Part shown: one piece after another, positions 8,844 through 17,019 of the stretch
How the letters are laid out: each line of letters starts with the position of its first letter
How positions within the stretch are numbered: position 1 is the stretch's first letter
NCBI RefSeq assembly: GCF_013030945.1
Contig: NZ_JABBXF010000025.1
Coordinates: forward strand, 1-64,000
DNA length: 64,000 bases
Source of the DNA: Streptomyces morookaense
GTDB taxonomy: Bacteria > Actinomycetota > Actinomycetes > Streptomycetales > Streptomycetaceae
Direction of reading: 5' to 3'
Program-made: the position numbers and the translations under genes
Notes under the pieces: model-generated
The model's database searches: none
Told to the model about the DNA's origin: nothing
What the model saw: only the letters and a program-made list of their open reading frames with translations

Positions 8844-9641
8844 GTGAGTGAGCTGCGCTTTGTCCACCTGGGCTTCGGGGCGGACGCCGTCGAGTACCAG
8901 GAGGCGTGGCAGGAGCAGCGCCGGGTGCACGCCGCCCGGTTCGCGGACGAGATTCCGGACACGTGCCTGCTGCTGGAGCACCCGGCGGTCTACACGGCCG
9001 GACGGCGCACGGAGGACAGCGAGCGCCCCCTGGACGGCACCCCGGTCGTCGACGTGGACCGCGGCGGCAAGATCACCTGGCACGGCCCCGGCCAGCTCGT
9101 CGGCTACCCCATCCTCAAACTGCCGCGCCCGGTGGACGTGATCGCGCATGTGCGCCGCCTGGAGGAGGCGCTGATCCGCGTCTGTGCGGAGCTGGGCCTG
9201 GAGACGACCCGTGTCGAGGGGCGCAGCGGCGTGTGGGTCCTCGGGGACCCGGTCGACCAGCGCCCGGCGCTCGGGGGCCTGAACCTGGACTTCGACCCGC
9301 GCCTGACGGACGAGGAGTTCGACCCGCGCCTCAACGGCCCGGAGTACGCCCCGTCCAACGCCGGCCAGCGCCGCGAGGACCGCAAGCTGGCGGCCATCGG
9401 CATCCGGATCGCCAAGGGCGTGACGATGCACGGCTTCGCGATCAACTGTGACCCCGACAACACCTGGTTCGACCGGATCGTCCCCTGCGGCATCCGCGAC
9501 GCCGGGGTGACCTCGCTGTCGAACGAGCTCGGCCGCCGGGTCACCGTGGCCGAGGTGATCCCGCTGGTGGAGAAGCACCTGCGGGAGGTCGTGGCGGCGG
9601 AGGAGCCGAAGCCGCGCGTGGTCGAGGCGCAGGCGAGCTGA
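8844..9641 (+). CDS. lipB: Octanoyl-[ACP]:protein N-octanoyltransferase
   Basis: Transfers octanoate from acyl carrier protein to lipoyl domains, the first step of lipoate assembly. Of the 265 residues the key signatures are visible: [21 protein letters not shown], then GRSGVWV, and [20 protein letters not shown] followed by INCDP. The catalytic Lys/Cys region is present (KLAAIG... and IVPCGI). The start is GTG 8844 after CGAGGAG. It lies 122 bases before lipA in the same direction, the usual pairing, and its products serve the E2 protein encoded at the left edge. Confidence 0.97.
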   Translation: MSELRFVHLGFGADAVEYQEAWQEQRRVHAARFADEIPDTCLLLEHPAVYTAGRRTEDSERPLDGTPVVDVDRGGKITWHGPGQLVGYPILKLPRPVDVIAHVRRLEEALIRVCAELGLETTRVEGRSGVWVLGDPVDQRPALGGLNLDFDPRLTDEEFDPRLNGPEYAPSNAGQRREDRKLAAIGIRIAKGVTMHGFAINCDPDNTWFDRIVPCGIRDAGVTSLSNELGRRVTVAEVIPLVEKHLREVVAAEEPKPRVVEAQAS

Positions 9642-9763
9642 AGCCCCTTCGGCGCGGGAATGGGCCGGGCGGCCCCATGGTTGCCCTGGCTGCCGTAAGA
9701 ACGTAGGAAACAACGGGCGTACCCTGGTGTCCGCCGAGGAATCGAAGTCATAGGGAGCCGGAC

Positions 9764-10714
9764 GTGTCCGCAGTCGCACCCGACGGACGCAAGATGCTGC
9801 GCCTGGAGGTCCGGAACAGCCAGACCCCCATCGAGCGCAAGCCCGAATGGATCAAGACGCGGGCGAAGATGGGCCCCGAGTACACCGAGCTCCAGGGCCT
9901 CGTGAAGCGCGAGGGCCTGCACACGGTGTGCCAGGAGGCGGGCTGTCCCAACATCTACGAGTGCTGGGAGGACCGCGAGGCCACGTTCCTCATCGGCGGC
10001 GACCAGTGCACCCGGCGCTGTGACTTCTGCCAGATCGACACCGGCAAGCCCCAGGCCCTGGACCGCGACGAGCCGCGCCGCGTGGCCGAGTCCGTGCAGT
10101 CCATGGAGCTGAAGTACGCGACGATCACCGGCGTCGCCCGCGACGACCTCGAGGACGGCGGCGCCTGGCTCTACGCCGAGACCGTGCGCCAGATCCACGC
10201 CCTGATGCCGGACACCGGCGTCGAGCTGCTGATCCCCGACTTCAACGCCAAGCCGGACCAGCTGGCCGAGGTCTTCTCCTCCCGTCCCGAGGTGCTCGCG
10301 CACAACGTCGAGACGGTCCCCCGGATCTTCAAGCGCATCCGCCCCGGCTTCCGCTACGAGCGCTCGCTGGAGGTCATCACCAAGGCCCGCGAGGCCGGCC
10401 TGGTGACCAAGTCCAACCTGATCCTCGGCATGGGCGAGGAGCGCGAGGAGATCAGCCAGGCCCTGCAGGACCTGTACGACGCGGGCTGCGAGCTGATCAC
10501 GATCACCCAGTACCTGCGCCCGTCGCCCCGGCACCACCCCGTCTCGCGCTGGGTGAAGCCGCAGGAGTTCGTGGAGCTGAAGGAGGAGGCGGAGGAGATC
10601 GGCTACGCCGGTGTCATGTCCGGCCCCCTGGTCCGTTCCTCGTACCGGGCAGGCCGTCTGTACCAGCAGGCGATCGAGAAGCGGGCGGCCCAGCCCTCCG
10701 CCCAGGCCGTCTGA
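9764..10714 (+). CDS. lipA: Lipoyl synthase (radical SAM)
   Basis: Inserts two sulfur atoms into protein-bound octanoyl groups. The 316-residue protein has the auxiliary cluster motif C-(4)-C-(5)-C ([12 protein letters not shown]), the radical SAM cluster motif CTRRCDFC, and the conserved C-terminal RSSYRAG that closes the auxiliary cluster. GTG 9764 follows an AGGGAGC ribosome-binding site. It pairs with lipB and is followed by a strong hairpin. Confidence 0.98.
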   Translation: MSAVAPDGRKMLRLEVRNSQTPIERKPEWIKTRAKMGPEYTELQGLVKREGLHTVCQEAGCPNIYECWEDREATFLIGGDQCTRRCDFCQIDTGKPQALDRDEPRRVAESVQSMELKYATITGVARDDLEDGGAWLYAETVRQIHALMPDTGVELLIPDFNAKPDQLAEVFSSRPEVLAHNVETVPRIFKRIRPGFRYERSLEVITKAREAGLVTKSNLILGMGEEREEISQALQDLYDAGCELITITQYLRPSPRHHPVSRWVKPQEFVELKEEAEEIGYAGVMSGPLVRSSYRAGRLYQQAIEKRAAQPSAQAV

Positions 10715-10729
10715 GCCTCGTGAACCGCC

Positions 10730-10768
10730 GACGCGGCCCGCATGCAAAGCAAGCGTGCGGGCCGCGTC
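10730..10768 (+). terminator. Terminator after lipA
   Basis: GACGCGGCCCGCATGC pairs with GCGTGCGGGCCGCGTC, with one mismatch, around a 7-base loop. It starts 15 bases after the lipA stop. Confidence 0.75.
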
Positions 10769-10893
10769 AACGTTTCATAGGTGTTTGACCAACAGGTCAT
10801 CCGTTGGTAACACCAGTCGGTAACCATGGAAGCACGCACAGCAGCACGCCACCCTCCACGCTCACCGTTTTCCGCATCCGAGGGGACTTCCAC

Positions 10894-11151
10894 ATGCAGG
10901 CCGCGCCCGGCAACGCACTCACGGCGACAGCCACCCGCGCCCCCGCACTGCCGTCCACGCTGTCCGTCCGCCCCCCGTCCGTCACCGGGGCCCTGCGCGC
11001 CCTGGAGGAGCTCCTGATGCGCAGCGGCCAGCGCACCGCCCGGCGCAATGCCTGGACTGCCGTGCTGGAGGACCGGCGCCGGGCCAGGGACCGCAGGGAG
11101 GCGCAGCACCTGCTGGAGGCCGTGGCGGCCCCGGGTCCGCAGGCGACGTAA
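10894..11151 (+). CDS. Small conserved hypothetical protein
   Basis: An 85-residue protein, MQAAPGNALTATATRAP..., with a Thr/Ala/Pro-rich N-terminal third and a basic helical C-terminal half (RSGQRTARRNAWTAVLEDRR). No known domain, signal peptide or membrane segment is seen. ATG 10894 follows GAGGGGAC; in-frame starts further upstream lack a good ribosome-binding site. It ends 10 bases before the DUF4191 gene, suggesting one operon. As I remember it, a similar small gene sits here in other Streptomyces. Confidence 0.7.
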   Translation: MQAAPGNALTATATRAPALPSTLSVRPPSVTGALRALEELLMRSGQRTARRNAWTAVLEDRRRARDRREAQHLLEAVAAPGPQAT

Positions 11152-11161
11152 ACTTCGCCGT

Positions 11162-11848
11162 ATGGCGAGGAAGGAAACATCCGAGAACCCCGGGCGGCTG
11201 AAGCAGATCGCCCTCACCTACAAGATGACCAAGAAGGTCGACCCCAAGGTCGGTCTCGTCGTCGCGGCTGTGGGAATTGTCACCTTCGGTGTCCTGCTCG
11301 CCATCGGCTTCTTGATCGGCCACCCCGTCTACCTGGGCATCCTGGGCTTCCTGCTGGCCTTCCTCGGTATGGCGATCATCTTCGGACGCCGCGCCGAGCA
11401 AGCTGCCTTCGGGCAGATGGAGGGCCAGCCGGGCGCGGCGGCCGCCGTGCTGGAGAACATCCGCCGCGGCGGCTGGACCACGACCCCGGCGGTCGCGATG
11501 AACCGCAACCAGGACGTGGTGCACCGGGCCGTCGGCAAGGCGGGCATCGTGCTCGTCGGCGAGGGCAACCCCAACCGGGTCAAGACCCTGCTGGCGGCCG
11601 AGAAGAAGCGCATGGCGCGCATCGTGTCGGACGTGCCGGTGCACGACATCATCGTCGGCGAGGGCGAGGGCCAGGTGTCGCTGAAGAAGCTGCACACCAC
11701 CCTGCTGAAGCTCCCCCGGGTGCTGCCGGGCGCGCAGGTGACGGCCGTCAACGACCGGCTGCGGGCGCTGGGCGACCTGATGAGCAACATGCCGATCCCG
11801 AAGGGTCCGGTGCCGGGCAAGGGCATGCGGATGCCGAAGGGGCGCTGA
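11162..11848 (+). CDS. DUF4191 membrane protein
   Basis: A 228-residue integral membrane protein. After a basic N-terminus there are two adjacent transmembrane segments (residues about 31-55, VGLVVAAVGIVTFGVLLAIGF, and about 60-78, YLGILGFLLAFLGMAIIFG), then a cytoplasmic domain of about 150 residues including RRGGWTTTPAVAMNRNQD and GKAGIVLVGEG. This is the DUF4191 layout, widespread in actinobacteria next to lipA and glnA; no biochemical role is known. It is convergent with the RDD gene, with a shared hairpin between them. Confidence 0.9.
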   Translation: MARKETSENPGRLKQIALTYKMTKKVDPKVGLVVAAVGIVTFGVLLAIGFLIGHPVYLGILGFLLAFLGMAIIFGRRAEQAAFGQMEGQPGAAAAVLENIRRGGWTTTPAVAMNRNQDVVHRAVGKAGIVLVGEGNPNRVKTLLAAEKKRMARIVSDVPVHDIIVGEGEGQVSLKKLHTTLLKLPRVLPGAQVTAVNDRLRALGDLMSNMPIPKGPVPGKGMRMPKGR

Positions 11849-11869
11849 GGCGGCGCACGACGTACGACG

Positions 11870-11908
11870 AAGGGGCGGGCGGGACCGAAAAGGTCCCGCC
11901 CGCCCCTT
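11870..11908. terminator. Bidirectional terminator between DUF4191 and RDD genes
   Basis: A perfect 17-base stem, AAGGGGCGGGCGGGACC and its complement, encloses GAAAA. It lies 21 bases after one stop and 11 bases from the other, with T runs on both sides. Confidence 0.85.
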
Positions 11909-11919
11909 GTCCGTCTGCT

Positions 11920-12387
11920 TCAGATCCGCACCTGAACGGCATGAGAGAACCGGTCGTGCAGCCCGCGGGAGTCGCGGTCCCAGATGATCGCGGGCAGGAC
12001 GAGGGCGAGCAGCACGCTGCGCAGGACCACCCGGGGCACGCCGAGCCGCCCGCCGTCGACGCCGATGACGCGCAGGCCCAGCAGCCTCTTGCCCGGGGTG
12101 CAGCCGACCGTCCCGACGGTGAGCACGCTCAGTACGAGGAAGATCAGCAGGGCCCAGTTGCCGGCGCTCTGGCCCAGGCCGTGGGCGAAGAGCCCGTAGG
12201 CGATCAGCATGCACAGCGCCCAGTCGATGAAGAGGGCTCCGATGCGCCGCCCGGGCGGGGCGATGGACCCCGGCCCGTCCTCCGGCAGCCCCAGGCGCTC
12301 GCCGCGGTATCCGAATGCGACGCCCATCTCCTCGGCCGCCGCGCGGGGGCCGGAGAGCCATGAGCCGATTGCTTGCCTCTTGTCCAC
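11920..12387 (-). CDS. RDD family membrane protein
   Basis: A 155-residue protein with the RDD-family arrangement. The family Arg lies in APPGRRIGALFIDW at the first membrane segment (residues about 45-70), a second segment follows (NWALLIFLVLSVLTVGTVG), then the conserved TPGKRLLGLRVIGVDG, and a third hydrophobic segment with WDRDSRGLHDRFSHAVQV at the end. The start is GTG. It lies upstream of glnA on the opposite strand. The family's function is unsettled; ion transport has been suggested for a few members. Confidence 0.88.
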   Translation of the reverse strand: MDKRQAIGSWLSGPRAAAEEMGVAFGYRGERLGLPEDGPGSIAPPGRRIGALFIDWALCMLIAYGLFAHGLGQSAGNWALLIFLVLSVLTVGTVGCTPGKRLLGLRVIGVDGGRLGVPRVVLRSVLLALVLPAIIWDRDSRGLHDRFSHAVQVRI

Positions 12388-12497
12388 CCGTCCACGGTAC
12401 TGCTATGGCATACGTTTCCCGGGAGCCGGGTCGGGGCAGGGAGGCGGGCAACGGTTCCTCGCGCACGGCATGACCGGCGGTTCCGCGCCGCCTGCCG

Positions 12498-12536
12498 GTT
12501 TACCTCGGCGAAACAAACGGGTCATGCTCGGGAAAT
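12498..12536 (+). promoter_or_regulatory. Double GlnR box upstream of glnA
   Basis: GTTTAC-CTCGGC-GAAAC (12498-12514) matches the actinobacterial GlnR pattern of an a-half, six bases and a GAAAC b-half. A second, weaker pair, GTCAT-GCTCG-GGAAAT, follows one helical turn pair later (12521-12536). It is 110 bases before the glnA start. In S. coelicolor GlnR activates glnA from a very similar double site, so nitrogen control is expected. Confidence 0.75.
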
Positions 12537-12645
12537 CCCGTCTCTCTAGGGTCGGCCCCAGCGCGCCGATGCGAGAAGGACCGTTCGGACCGCGCCACCC
12601 AAGCAATCCCCGTCCCCTCCGCGGCGGCGGGCTAGGAGGAGTTGG

Positions 12646-14055
12646 ATGTTCCAGAACGCCGACGAGGCCAAGAAGTTCATCTCGGACGAGGACGTGAAGT
12701 TCGTCGACGTCCGGTTCTGCGACCTGCCGGGTGTGATGCAGCACTTCACCATTCCGGCAGCGGCCTTCGACCCGGCTGAGGAGCTCGCCTTCGACGGCTC
12801 GTCGATCCGCGGCTTCCAGGCCATCCACGAGTCCGACATGGCCCTGCGCGCCGACCTCTCCACGGCCCGGGTGGACCCCTTCCGCCGCGACAAGACCCTC
12901 AACGTCAACTTCTTCATCCACGACCCGATCACGGGCGAGCAGTACAGCCGTGACCCGCGCAACGTGGCGAAGAAGGCCGAGGCGTACCTGGCCTCCACGG
13001 GCATCGCGGACACCGCGTTCTTCGGTCCCGAGGCCGAGTTCTACATCTTCGACAACGTCCGCTTCGAGACGACGGCGAACCGCTCGATCTACGAGATCGA
13101 CTCCGAGGCCGGCGCCTGGAACACCGGTTCCGAGGTCAACAACCGCGGTTACAAGGTCCGTTACAAGGGCGGCTACTTCCCGGCCCCGCCGGTCGACCAC
13201 TTCGCCGACCTGCGCGCCGAGATCTCCCTGGAGCTGGACAAGGCCGGCCTGCAGGTCGAGCGCCAGCACCACGAGGTCGGCACGGCCGGCCAGGCGGAGA
13301 TCAACTACAAGTTCAACACGCTGCTCGCCGCGGCCGACGACCTGATGCTCTTCAAGTACATCGTGAAGAACGTCGCGTGGCGCAACGGCAAGACCGCCAC
13401 CTTCATGCCCAAGCCGATCTTCGGCGACAACGGCTCCGGCATGCACGTCCACCAGTCCCTGTGGAACGGCGGCGAGCCCCTCTTCTACGACGAGCAGGGC
13501 TACGCGGGCCTCTCGGACACCGCCCGCTACTACATCGGCGGCATCCTCAAGCACGCCCCGTCGCTGCTGGCCTTCACCAACCCGACGGTGAACTCGTACC
13601 ACCGCCTGGTCCCCGGCTTCGAGGCCCCGGTCAACCTGGTCTACTCGCAGCGCAACCGCTCCGCCGCGATGCGCATCCCGATCACGGGCTCCAACCCCAA
13701 GGCGAAGCGCGTCGAGTTCCGCGCCCCGGACCCGTCCTCCAACCCCTACCTCGCCTTCTCGGCCCTCCTCCTGGCCGGCCTCGACGGCGTCAAGAACAAG
13801 ATCGAGCCGGCCGAGCCGATCGACAAGGACCTCTACGAGCTCGCCCCCGACGAGCACGCCAACGTCCCCCAGGTCCCGACCTCCCTCCCGGCGGTCCTGG
13901 AGGCCCTGGAGGCGGACAACGAGTACCTCCAGGCGGGCGGCGTGTTCACGTCCGACCTGATCGAGACGTGGATCGACTACAAGCGCACGAACGAGATCGC
14001 GCCGATGCAGCTGCGGCCGCACCCGCACGAGTTCGAGCTGTACTTCGACATCTAA
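12646..14055 (+). CDS. glnA: Glutamine synthetase type I (GSI-beta)
   Basis: Condenses glutamate and ammonia to glutamine with ATP; a cytoplasmic dodecamer. The 469-residue protein has the beta-Grasp N-terminus ending DGSSIRGF, the metal-binding [12 protein letters not shown], the ATP-binding [18 protein letters not shown], the glutamate-binding [18 protein letters not shown], and the RIP region. The adenylylation site is [11 protein letters not shown] with Tyr at residue 397, the position modified in E. coli GlnA. The start follows AGGAGGAGTTGG. GlnR boxes lie upstream and a strong terminator downstream. The adenylylating enzyme GlnE is encoded at 54833-57883. Confidence 0.98.
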   Translation: MFQNADEAKKFISDEDVKFVDVRFCDLPGVMQHFTIPAAAFDPAEELAFDGSSIRGFQAIHESDMALRADLSTARVDPFRRDKTLNVNFFIHDPITGEQYSRDPRNVAKKAEAYLASTGIADTAFFGPEAEFYIFDNVRFETTANRSIYEIDSEAGAWNTGSEVNNRGYKVRYKGGYFPAPPVDHFADLRAEISLELDKAGLQVERQHHEVGTAGQAEINYKFNTLLAAADDLMLFKYIVKNVAWRNGKTATFMPKPIFGDNGSGMHVHQSLWNGGEPLFYDEQGYAGLSDTARYYIGGILKHAPSLLAFTNPTVNSYHRLVPGFEAPVNLVYSQRNRSAAMRIPITGSNPKAKRVEFRAPDPSSNPYLAFSALLLAGLDGVKNKIEPAEPIDKDLYELAPDEHANVPQVPTSLPAVLEALEADNEYLQAGGVFTSDLIETWIDYKRTNEIAPMQLRPHPHEFELYFDI

Positions 14056-14103
14056 AGAACGCCGCAGGGCGGAGCGGGTTTTCGCTCCCCCGGGCCGTCT
14101 GTG

Positions 14104-14154
14104 GGCCGCCGGCCGTGTTCTTCCCTTCCCGGAAGGACACGGCCGGCGGCCTTT
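14104..14154 (+). terminator. Terminator after glnA
   Basis: A perfect 15-base stem, GGCCGCCGGCCGTGT and its complement, with an 18-base loop, followed by TTT. It lies 49 bases after the glnA stop. The rest of the roughly 310-base gap up to 14365 shows no gene; a weak inverted pair (CAGGGT/ACCCTG) and a repeated GATCACT lie near its end. Confidence 0.85.
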
Positions 14155-14365
14155 GCCGTATGCGGAGTTCAGCCCGCACCGACCCGGAACCGAGCCGCGG
14201 CCGAGCCCGAAATCCAGCCGGAATCCAGCCGGATCGGATGCATGGCCAGATACCGCTCTATGTGACAGGGTGGCCGGATTTAAGACCCTGTTGTTGCCGG
14301 GGAGTTGGCGCGCAGACATGATCACTGCTCGTATCGACCTGATCACTCATCCAGGAAGTCGAGAC

Positions 14366-14836
14366 GTGATACGCCGAACCGCTCTCCGCACCCTCACCGC
14401 CGTCGCCATGACCGCGGTCATCGCCCTCCCCCTCGCCCAGGGAGCACAGGCGGCCGCCCCCGCGACCACCGCCACCACGATCAATGCGGGCGACGACAAC
14501 CCCTTCCGCCGGATGGAACTGGACGGCCTGCGGGCCGACTTCCAGTTCATGTGTCCCGCGGGCCGCTGCGTGGGCTTCTGGTCCCTGGTCCTGACGGACC
14601 ACGTCGCGCAGCAGAAGTTCGAGGGCCACAAGTTCTTCGTCTATGCCCCGGCCACGGGTGAGTTCGGCTTCTTCGTCGACACGGACGTCGCCGTGCGCAC
14701 GGTCGATCGCCCCGCTCAGGTCCGCCTGGTCGACACCGACTTCATGCGCTCCCACCCGCGCGTCGAGGTCCGCTACGGCGACCCCGGCCACCCGGATCGC
14801 GCTCGCGTCGTCGCCTCGGCCACGACCCTGATGTAG
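14366..14836 (+). CDS. Small secreted protein of unknown function next to transglutaminase
   Basis: A 156-residue precursor. It has a basic start (IRRTALR), a hydrophobic core (TAVAMTAVIALPLA) and a Sec cleavage site after QGAQA, leaving about 125 mature residues rich in Phe, Val and Asp with two cysteines close together (MCPAGRC). No known domain is recognised. The start is GTG 14366, 12 bases after AGGAAG; an ATG at 14318 in the same frame is possible but would spoil the signal peptide. It lies directly upstream of the transglutaminase gene in the same orientation, with a short hairpin between. A role as substrate, inhibitor or processing partner of the transglutaminase is possible but not shown. 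Confidence 0.7.
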   Translation: MIRRTALRTLTAVAMTAVIALPLAQGAQAAAPATTATTINAGDDNPFRRMELDGLRADFQFMCPAGRCVGFWSLVLTDHVAQQKFEGHKFFVYAPATGEFGFFVDTDVAVRTVDRPAQVRLVDTDFMRSHPRVEVRYGDPGHPDRARVVASATTLM

Positions 14837-14838
14837 CG

Positions 14839-14855
14839 GGCCGCCGGCGGCCTTT
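14839..14855 (+). terminator. Short hairpin after the secreted-protein gene
   Basis: GGCCGCC-GGCGGCC directly followed by TTT, two bases after the stop. It may attenuate read-through into the transglutaminase gene. Confidence 0.5.
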
Positions 14856-14987
14856 CCGCCGTCGGCGCAGCGAGGCAGGACGGCAGCGCGACCGAGGCCC
14901 TGAGCGGCCGCTCGCCGCACACCCCTCCATTGCGTCGCGCTCTCGCACGCCCTCTTTCCACGAGATTTCAGCACAAGGGAGTTGTTG

Positions 14988-16208
14988 ATGTTCACGCATG
15001 CGCGCCGAAGATTTCTCGCCTTCGCCACTGTGGGTGCGGTCATATGCACCGCCGGGTTCATGCCGTCGGTCAGCCAGGCGGCCGACGGCAGCGGCGACGG
15101 GGAATTGAAGGGCTCCTACGCCGAGACGCACGGCCTGACGACGGACGACGTCAGGCACATCAACACGCTGAACGAAAGAGCCCTGCTGCCGGGGGCCGGC
15201 GCGTTGTTCCGGGCCTCCGACGACAGGGAAACCCCTCCCGCCGAGCCGCTCGACAGAATGCCGGACGCGTACCGGGCCTACGGGGGAAGGGCCACCACGG
15301 ACGTCGGCAACTACATACGCAAGTGGCAGCAGGTCTACAGTCAGCGCGACGGCAAGAAGCAGCAGATGACCGAGGAGCAGCGGGAAAAGCTGTCCTACGG
15401 TTGCGTCGGCGTCACCTGGGCCAATTCAGGCCCCTACCCGACGAACAAGTTAGCGTTCGCGTTCTTCGACGAGAACAAGTACAAGAACGAACTGAAGAGC
15501 GCCAGCCCCCGACGCGGTGAAACGCAGGCGGAGTTCGAGGGGCGCATCGCCAAGGACAGCTTCGACGAGGAGAAGGGCTTCAAGCGGGCGCGTGATGTGG
15601 CGTCCGTCATGAACAAGGCCCTGGAGAATGCCCACGACGAGGGGACATACCTCGACAACCTCAGGACAGAGCTCACGAACCGCAACGACGCTCTGCGGGA
15701 CGAGGACAGCAGCTCGAACTTCTACTCGGCGCTGAGGAACACGCCGTCCTTCAAGGAACGGGGCGGAGGCAATTACGACCCGTCCAGGATGAAGGCGGTG
15801 ATCTACTCGAAGCACTTCTGGAGCGGGCAGGACCGGCAGGGCTCCTCCGACAAGAGGAAGTACGGCGACCCGGACGCCTTCCGCCCCGACCAGGCCACAG
15901 GCCTTGTCGACATGTCGAAGGACCGGAACACTCCGCGCAGCCCCGCCAATCCCGGCGAAGCCTGGGTCAATTTCGACTACGGGTGGTTCGGGGCTCAGGC
16001 GGAGGCGGATGCCGACAAAACCATATGGACCCACGCCAACCACTATCACGCACCCAATAGCGACCTGGGGCCCATGCGCGTGTACGAGAGCAAGTTCCGG
16101 AACTGGTCCGCCGGGTACGCGGACTTCGACCGCGGAGCGTACATGATCACGTTCATACCCAAGAGCTGGAACACCGCGCCGGCCAAGGTGACGCAAGGCT
16201 GGCCGTGA
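14988..16208 (+). CDS. Secreted protein-glutamine gamma-glutamyltransferase (microbial transglutaminase) zymogen
   Basis: A 406-residue preproenzyme that crosslinks protein Gln and Lys side chains outside the cell. Residues 1-31 are a signal peptide (RRRFLAFATVGAVICTAG, ending SQA), about 32-75 an inhibitory pro-region (SYAETHGLTTDDV, INTLNERA), and the mature enzyme starts near Ala76 (ASDDRETPPAEPLDRMP). The catalytic Cys139 (LSYGCVGVTWANSG), Asp330 (VNFDYGWFGAQ) and His349 (IWTHANHYH) keep exactly the C64-D255-H274 spacing of S. mobaraensis transglutaminase, and the C-terminus matches too (WNTAPAKVTQGWP). ATG 14988 is chosen after AAGGGA. The enzyme is calcium-independent in this family. 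In its relatives extracellular proteases remove the pro-region. Confidence 0.96.
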   Translation: MFTHARRRFLAFATVGAVICTAGFMPSVSQAADGSGDGELKGSYAETHGLTTDDVRHINTLNERALLPGAGALFRASDDRETPPAEPLDRMPDAYRAYGGRATTDVGNYIRKWQQVYSQRDGKKQQMTEEQREKLSYGCVGVTWANSGPYPTNKLAFAFFDENKYKNELKSASPRRGETQAEFEGRIAKDSFDEEKGFKRARDVASVMNKALENAHDEGTYLDNLRTELTNRNDALRDEDSSSNFYSALRNTPSFKERGGGNYDPSRMKAVIYSKHFWSGQDRQGSSDKRKYGDPDAFRPDQATGLVDMSKDRNTPRSPANPGEAWVNFDYGWFGAQAEADADKTIWTHANHYHAPNSDLGPMRVYESKFRNWSAGYADFDRGAYMITFIPKSWNTAPAKVTQGWP

Positions 16209-16223
16209 TCGGAGGCTCGCAGC

Positions 16224-16253
16224 CTGCCGGCCACTCCGCGGAGTGGCCGGCAG
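16224..16253 (+). terminator. Terminator after transglutaminase
   Basis: A perfect 30-base palindrome, CTGCCGGCCACTCC and its complement around GC, 16 bases after the stop. Confidence 0.8.
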
Positions 16254-16333
16254 CCCGTCGGTGTTTACAGGCGCCCCACGGCCGCGACGGCCGAGGCAGG
16301 GCACTGCGCGACGTGTCGGCCCCGCGCCCGCAG

Positions 16334-16564
16334 ATGACTCCTGAGCAGTTCGAGCTCATCGCCAAGGAAGCCGCGCGCCAGGCGGTGACGCTGGAGTTCG
16401 TCAACGGAAGGATCGGGGTCAAGCCGGTGGGGGACGGGAACCACGACGAGATCGCCACCTGGCTCACCGCGCAATGCATGCAGTACCGGCCCGACCTGCG
16501 TGTCCACGGGAACAGGGGCCTGCGTGTGGAGACCTGCCGCAAAGGCCCCGTCTTTTCCTGGTGA
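16334..16564 (+). pseudogene. Truncated Uma2 family (DUF820) endonuclease-like gene
   Basis: About 76 residues starting MTPEQFELIAKEAARQA and continuing EFVNGRIGVKPVGDG and NHDEIATWLTAQCMQ. This is the N-terminal part of Streptomyces Uma2/PD-(D/E)XK-fold proteins, normally about 180-200 residues. The frame ends abruptly after VETCRKG, before the catalytic Asp and (D/E)xK motifs, so it should not be functional. It abuts the tail of a second truncated gene on the other strand, which points to a deletion joining the two. Confidence 0.65.
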
Positions 16565-16915
16565 CGACCGACCCGCCGACCCCCCCGGCTCACCGACCGC
16601 CGGTTTCACGGCAGTCGGCGACTTGCCGTCCCGTACCGCCAACGCCTGCTCGGGCGTCAGCGGCACATTGGAGATCAACTGCCGTGTCGTCCACCGCCCG
16701 CCCCGGCCCTGCATCCGCCACTCGTGAAAGTACCGCTCCTCGCGCAGCTGTCGCTTCGCGGTCCGGAAGGCGCTCGGCTTGATGCCCGCCCGGCGCGCCG
16801 CCTCCGACAGCGACACGTCCGCCCCCTCCGGGAGCGACAGCAGCCACAGCGCGAGACGGATGGCCGCCTCGCCCAGGCGCGGCACCCCGCCACCCCCGCT
16901 TTCTCCGTGCAACAC
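16565..16915 (-). pseudogene. Truncated helix-turn-helix protein gene
   Basis: The start region reads GEAAIRLALWLLSLPEG, then SLSEAARRAGIKPSAF and REERYFHEWRMQGRGGRWTTR. This is the N-terminal winged-helix part of a Streptomyces family usually near 300 residues. Homology appears to stop after about 117 residues; the same frame then runs on to 16265 only as antisense of the truncated Uma2 gene. The lost 3' parts of both genes suggest a single deletion. Confidence 0.55.
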
Positions 16916-17019
16916 CCTTGTGGGTTACGTAAGCCCCCACCCGCCCGCCTACCATGACGTGGACGTATCAACGTCAACACCACGCCACGACAGGCACAAC
17001 AGGCACAACGGGGGATTTC

